This document shows positions 62,959-64,000 of a DNA stretch of 64,000 nucleotides, piece after piece. The notes under the pieces are model-generated. The model saw only the letters and a program-made list of their open reading frames with translations, was not told the DNA's origin and searched no databases. Within the stretch, counting starts at the first letter, position 1, and each line of letters begins with the position of its first letter. The stretch comes from Paenibacillaceae bacterium (GTDB lineage Bacteria > Bacillota > Bacilli > Paenibacillales > NBRC-103111), in contig JAQSYI010000002.1 in assembly GCA_029256185.1 (NCBI GenBank), forward strand, positions 124,001-188,000, written 5' to 3'. Position numbers and translations under genes: made by a program.

Positions 62959-62989
62959 TTTGTAATATTATGAGGGAGGTTTTGTTCGG

Positions 62990-63778
62990 ATGGGGTCATT
63001 TAAGGGAAAAGTGGATTTTGCAAGAATTCCGGGTCATTGGGTGCTTGCTAATTTAGGCAAAACCGTGCTCCGGCCCGGCGGCATTGAGCTTACCCGGGTT
63101 ATGCTGGACGGTCTGAATATCTCCCCGAAAGAATCCGTTGTGGAGTACGCCCCCGGCGTAGGCAGAACCGCTAAGCTGACACTTAGCCGCAATCCCCACA
63201 CTTATACAGCGATTGAACAGGATCAGGAAGCAGCTGCCGTGGTCATGACTTATCTGAACGGGAAGAACCAGACCTGTGTCGTTGCGGACGCACGGACTCC
63301 TCCGCTGCAAGATGCCTCCGCTACCGTCATCTATGGTGAAGCCATGCTGACCATGCAGCCGGACCATCTGAAGGAACAGATCATGCGGGAGGCCCATCGT
63401 ATGCTGCAGCCGGGCGGACGGTACGCCATCCACGAGATGTCGCTTGTGCCCGATGACTTATCCTCTGAATTAAAAGATACCATCCACAAGGATATCTCCA
63501 AGGTGATCCGGGTCAACGCACGGCCGTTAACCGTTCTGGAATGGCGTGGGCTGCTGGAGCAAAACGGCTTCCGCGTATTGGAAGTCCATACAGCGCCGAT
63601 GCACCTGCTCAGGGTCAAGCGGGTCATAGCCGACGAAGGTGTGCTTGGTACGCTGAAGATCGGGTACCGTTGCCTGACACGGACCGGTGCGTTCCAACGG
63701 GTCTCTTCCATGCGCCGGGCCTTTCTCCGGTACGAAGAAAATCTGGGAGCGGTCTGCATCATTGCCGTGAAGGAGTAA
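62990..63778 (+). CDS. Fur-regulated class I SAM-dependent methyltransferase
   Basis: A 262-residue protein with motif I VVEYAPGVGRTAKLTL (about 45-60), an acidic residue in YTAIEQDQEAA, motif IV-like VIYGEAMLTMQPDH and REAHRMLQPGGRYAIHEM, and a C-terminal helical region. It has a GAGGGAGG site. A perfect Fur box shows strong iron control, unusual for a generic methyltransferase; a role in a metal-linked small-molecule pathway is possible but not shown. It is followed by a strong bidirectional hairpin. Confidence 0.9.
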   Translation: MGSFKGKVDFARIPGHWVLANLGKTVLRPGGIELTRVMLDGLNISPKESVVEYAPGVGRTAKLTLSRNPHTYTAIEQDQEAAAVVMTYLNGKNQTCVVADARTPPLQDASATVIYGEAMLTMQPDHLKEQIMREAHRMLQPGGRYAIHEMSLVPDDLSSELKDTIHKDISKVIRVNARPLTVLEWRGLLEQNGFRVLEVHTAPMHLLRVKRVIADEGVLGTLKIGYRCLTRTGAFQRVSSMRRAFLRYEENLGAVCIIAVKE

Positions 63779-63887
63779 GGGATAATATTCAATTGTAAAA
63801 CTGTTATCCTGTCTGGCCAGCGGCGGGGTTTACGCGCAACTGTATGCCAAACAATTCGGGCATCAGGAATAGCTGTTCAGATGAGAA

Positions 63888-63939
63888 GGGGCTGACCCGT
63901 TCGCCATATTATGGCGTTTGGGCCAGCCCCATGCTTTTT
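63888..63939. terminator. Bidirectional terminator between convergent genes
   Basis: A long stem GGGGCTG...CAGCCCC with an inner CGCCAT/ATGGCG helix, followed by ATGCTTTTT on the plus strand. It separates the methyltransferase gene from the convergent gene entering at the right edge. Confidence 0.85.
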
Positions 63940-63946
63940 ACATACC

Positions 63947-64000
63947 CTATAAGCGGTTGAGAGGTTCGATCCGGTAGACGGTTCCGCCCTCTGCCGTACC
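63947..64000 (-). CDS. 3' end of a gene entering from the right edge
   Basis: The last 17 codons of a minus-strand gene, ending TVYRIEPLNRL and a TAG stop, just upstream of a terminator hairpin. It is too short to identify. Confidence 0.6.
   Translation of the reverse strand, partial: GTAEGGTVYRIEPLNRL

Overview
This is a bacterial chromosomal segment of moderate to high G+C from a Firmicute, most likely a Paenibacillus or close relative. The signs are strong AGGAGG-type ribosome binding sites, TTG and GTG starts decided by such sites, lipobox solute-binding proteins with LplB/LplC-type permeases, YesM/YesN two-component pairs, large S-layer-homology (SLH) surface proteins and classical Fur boxes. 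The genus is inferred from gene style only.

Layout. Position 1-137 is a CRISPR leader whose array lies outside the window. 213-7706 is a minus-strand iron-type operon: AraC regulator, siderophore-type lipoprotein, two FecCD permeases and three nitrogenase-superfamily genes (a NifH-like ATPase and two component-1-like subunits), with a Fur box upstream. 8003-10029 holds a methyltransferase gene, CRISPR array 1 and its leader. 10352-24906 is a polysaccharide-utilisation region: a sugar ABC transporter, a 2263-residue SLH-anchored heparinase-like lyase, a GH88 unsaturated glucuronyl hydrolase and a frameshifted membrane AraC regulator. 25080-33539 is a CRISPR-rich accessory zone with arrays 2, 3 and 4 and their leaders, decaying copies of the methyltransferase gene, three copies (plus a relic) of a divergent pair made of a small helical protein and an XRE regulator, and an AAA/DUF4143 ATPase.

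33690-42171 is a second glycan operon: ABC transporter, an alpha/alpha-barrel-like enzyme and a YesM/YesN pair. A solitary Cas6-type RNase follows at 42368-43249. 43483-51113 holds a Fur-box nitroreductase, a TetR/MFS/FtsX/ATPase export operon and a divergent WYL-regulator/DinB pair. 51171-56558 has an SLH protein with an NHL propeller, a TetR regulator and a small YneQ-like protein. 56696-60978 is a 2-ketoacid operon (KdgT-like permease, D-2-hydroxyacid dehydrogenase, aminotransferase) divergent from a LysR regulator. 61000-61940 is gene-poor and full of small mobile repeats. The window ends with an alpha/beta hydrolase, a methyltransferase behind a Fur box that matches the consensus at every position, and the 3' end of a further gene.

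How it works together. The first operon probably imports an iron or metal chelate and processes it with a nitrogenase-like reductase under Fur and AraC control. The two glycan regions import and degrade uronic-acid-containing polysaccharide at the cell surface, and two of their operons share an upstream operator-like element. The four CRISPR arrays have type I-C-like repeats and conserved leaders but no cas1, cas2, cas3 or Cascade genes here. The only cas-like gene is the orphan Cas6. The nitrogenase operon and the first glycan region each sit between a CRISPR leader and the next CRISPR-associated unit, as if cargo had been inserted into an expanding CRISPR neighbourhood.
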